Assembly (NCBI GenBank): GCA_021791345.1
Contig: JAJYWT010000201.1
Span: 1 to 8,433, forward strand
Reading direction: 5' to 3'
Length of the DNA stretch: 8,433 nucleotides
DNA from: a bacterium
GTDB taxonomy: Bacteria; Chloroflexota; Dormibacteria; UBA8260; Bog-877
A model generated the notes under the pieces. It was not told the DNA's origin. It searched no databases and worked only from the letters and a program-made list of their open reading frames with translations. Below are positions 7,151-8,433 of this stretch, one piece after another; the first letter of the stretch is position 1, and every line of letters starts with the position of its first letter. The translations under genes were made by a program, and so were the position numbers.

Positions 7151-7156
7151 TACACT
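7151..7156 (+). promoter_or_regulatory. Putative -10 box (TACACT) for the small protein/ABC operon, leaderless spacing
   Basis: TACACT fits the TANNNT consensus of high-GC bacteria and lies six bases (CCCCTC) before the ATG at 7163. No Shine-Dalgarno is present between the box and the start codon, which supports leaderless initiation. No clear -35 box is seen. Confidence 0.45.
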
Positions 7157-7162
7157 CCCCTC

Positions 7163-7387
7163 ATGGCCCCTATCCTGCCGCCCGGACCGGTGCCCCAGGC
7201 CTCCAGGGTCGTGCTCCGGCGGGTGAACCGGCGCGCTCCCGGATTCATCTCCAATCTGGTGAAGTCCCGCATGGTCGGCCGCCAGGTCGAGGCGGGCCAG
7301 CAGATTCTGGTCTTCCAGGTCGCCTTCACGGTCCCCGCCGGCCTGGTGGAGGTGACGCCGGCCACCACCATCGAGTTCATCGACTGA
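7163..7387 (+). CDS. Small 74-aa protein of unknown function, first gene of the ABC operon
   Basis: I do not recognise this protein. It starts MAPILPPGPVPQASRVVLRR, has a basic middle (VNRRAPGFISNLVKSRMVGR) and ends in a beta-like, acidic segment (VEVTPATTIEFID). It has no membrane helix, signal peptide or metal motif. Coding is supported by codon choice: about 68 of 74 codons end in G or C, like the neighbours. It is also supported by a stop only three bases before the ATG of the ABC ATPase gene and by a -10-like box six bases before its own ATG. The frame is open further upstream to 7088, but such a start would run across the divergent promoter. It may be a small regulator or accessory of the exporter, which is a guess from position only. 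Confidence 0.65.
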   Translation: MAPILPPGPVPQASRVVLRRVNRRAPGFISNLVKSRMVGRQVEAGQQILVFQVAFTVPAGLVEVTPATTIEFID

Positions 7388-7390
7388 GCC

Positions 7391-8305
7391 ATGGGCCAAG
7401 TGGTGCTCGAGGTGGAGCAGCTGACAAGGCGCTTTCGCAACGGCCGGGGGGTGGGCCCTGTGGACCTGCGGGTGCAAGCGGGTGAGGTGGTGGCGCTGGT
7501 GGGGCCCAACGGCAGCGGCAAGACCACCCTGCTGCGCTGCCTGGCGACCCGGAGCGTGCCGGATCAGGGACGGGTGGCGTGGTTCGATAGCACCGACCGC
7601 CACCTGGCCCGGCAACAGTTGGGAGTGGTGTTCGACGCCACCGCCCACGCCGATGAGCTGAGCGCATTGGCCAATCTGTCATTCTTCACCGCGGCCCGCG
7701 GGGCCGAGGAGGAGGGGCTGGACCGCTTGCTGGGGACGGCGGAGCTGCTGGAGGTGGCCGCGGAGCCGGTCTCCTCCTACTCATACGGGATGCGCCGACG
7801 GCTGCTGCTCGCGGAGGCCCTGGTGGGCTCCCCCCGGCTGCTGCTGCTGGACGAGCCGACCCTGGGCCTGGACGTGGCGGGACAGCGCTGGCTGGCCGGG
7901 GTCGTGGAGGAGCGCGCGCGGGCGGGGATGGCCACCTGCATCTCCACCAACGACACCGAGTTCGTGGAGGCGGTGGCGACCAGGGTGTGCTTCCTGGTCG
8001 ACGGTGAGGTGGTTCACGACGCACCGCTGGACGCGCTGCTCACCTCTCTGGGGGGGACCAGGGAGATCCGGCTGAAGTCCAGATCCGAGCTGCCGCTGCA
8101 GGCGATGGCGGCCGTCGCGGGGGTGCACCGGGTGGCGGGGACGGACGACGGGGCCACGGTCGTGGCCAGCCAGCGGGAGGGGCTGCTGGCCGATCTGCTG
8201 GAGACCCTTGGGGACCTGGACCGGACCCTGCTGGACCTCTCGGTGCGAGAACCGGGCCTGGCCGACTGCTTCCTGATGGTGACTGGGCGGAGCCTGGATG
8301 CCTGA
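7391..8305 (+). CDS. ABC transporter ATP-binding protein (CcmA/DrrA type) with Asn in the H-loop
   Basis: This 304-residue nucleotide-binding subunit energises a membrane exporter. Motifs are Walker A GPNGSGKTT (38-46), signature SYSYGMRRRL (129-138, in place of LSGGQ, close to the FSRGMQQRL form of CcmA-like proteins), and Walker B with D-loop LLLLDEPTLGLD (150-161). The switch region reads ISTNDTEF (184-191), so Asn187 stands where a histidine is normally found. The Q-loop position also lacks a Gln (VVFDATAHADEL, 79-90). About 80 residues after position 220 form an accessory C-terminal domain ending LADCFLMVTGRSL, the pattern seen at the end of drug-exporter ATPases of the DrrA group. The gene starts three bases after the small protein gene and overlaps the next gene by 8 bases, so the three are one operon. 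The substrate is unknown. Confidence 0.9.
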   Translation: MGQVVLEVEQLTRRFRNGRGVGPVDLRVQAGEVVALVGPNGSGKTTLLRCLATRSVPDQGRVAWFDSTDRHLARQQLGVVFDATAHADELSALANLSFFTAARGAEEEGLDRLLGTAELLEVAAEPVSSYSYGMRRRLLLAEALVGSPRLLLLDEPTLGLDVAGQRWLAGVVEERARAGMATCISTNDTEFVEAVATRVCFLVDGEVVHDAPLDALLTSLGGTREIRLKSRSELPLQAMAAVAGVHRVAGTDDGATVVASQREGLLADLLETLGDLDRTLLDLSVREPGLADCFLMVTGRSLDA

Positions 8306-8433
8306 GCGGGCGGCGGCGGTGTCGGTCAGCGCCCCGGCCCCCGATCGGGTGAGAGGGTGGCAGCCCCGCCGGCTCTGGCAGCTGGAACTGCGCGCAACCC
8401 TCTCGAGGCGACGGGCACTGGCGATCAAGATGG
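8298..8433 (+). CDS. N-terminus of the probable ABC-2 type permease (partial)
   Basis: An ATG at 8298 lies inside the end of the ABC ATPase gene (8-base overlap), and the frame stays open to the window end, giving 45 codons. After a Pro/Ala-rich start, the text WQPRRLWQLELRATLSRRRA resembles the cytoplasmic amphipathic helix with an E-L-R motif that precedes the first membrane helix of ABC-2 permeases. The first membrane helix itself would lie beyond the window. Overlap with the ATPase gene strongly suggests these two form the transporter. The family call rests mainly on context. Confidence 0.65.
   Translation, partial: MPERAAAVSVSAPAPDRVRGWQPRRLWQLELRATLSRRRALAIKM

Noticed and set aside
6983..7648. 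A 221-codon minus-strand frame covering the divergent promoter and the start of the ABC ATPase.
   Set aside because: It would overlap the start of the nuclease gene, the small gene and the Walker A region of the ATPase, and its sequence has no family features.

Overview
The window is very GC-rich (about 70% by eye), with strongly G/C third codon positions in every gene. Promoter-like TANNNT boxes lie right next to start codons, and there is a secreted protein built from RLLDTR / VDVxGYF modules. Together these suggest a high-GC actinobacterial or related lineage (Actinomycetota, or a Dormibacterota/Chloroflexota-type soil bacterium). This is inferred from style only: no rRNA or marker gene is present.

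Layout. (1) Bases 1-135 hold the last 44 codons of a membrane protein, probably an ABC-2 type permease. (2) Bases 264-2530 (+) encode a secreted protein with three N-terminal beta-type modules and a C-terminal glycoside hydrolase family 8 (GH8) domain. A single-base deletion near 763-765 breaks the frame between modules 1 and 2. (3) A convergent 50-base gap follows. (4) A three-gene minus-strand operon is transcribed from 7089 down to 2581: an SbcD/Mre11/YhaO-like metallophosphoesterase, an SbcC/Rad50-like ATPase of the YhaN type with two central membrane helices, and a BtuF-like substrate-binding-fold protein without a signal peptide. The last two genes overlap as TGATG. (5) A 73-base divergent promoter region (7090-7162) holds a mirror-image pair of -10-like boxes, each 6 bases from an ATG, with a perfect 12-base palindrome between them. 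(6) A plus-strand operon follows: an unrecognised 74-aa protein, an ABC ATPase of the CcmA/DrrA type whose H-loop histidine is replaced by asparagine, and the first 45 codons of its probable permease, cut by the window end.

How the genes may work together. The nuclease and ATPase should form an Mre11-Rad50-like DNA end-processing complex. The membrane helices in place of a zinc hook suggest it is tethered to the membrane. The BtuF-like protein is translationally coupled to this pair, has no transport partners here, and its role is open. The small protein, ATPase and permease probably form an exporter unit. Both operons start from the same short divergent region, so shared regulation is plausible. 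The GH8 protein looks like an independent secreted polysaccharide hydrolase, or a remnant of one.

The best leads are the membrane-anchored repair pair coupled to a cytoplasmic BtuF-fold protein, the mirror-symmetric leaderless divergent promoter, and the module-GH8 fusion with its frameshift. I saw no CRISPR array, tRNA, rRNA, IS element or attachment site.
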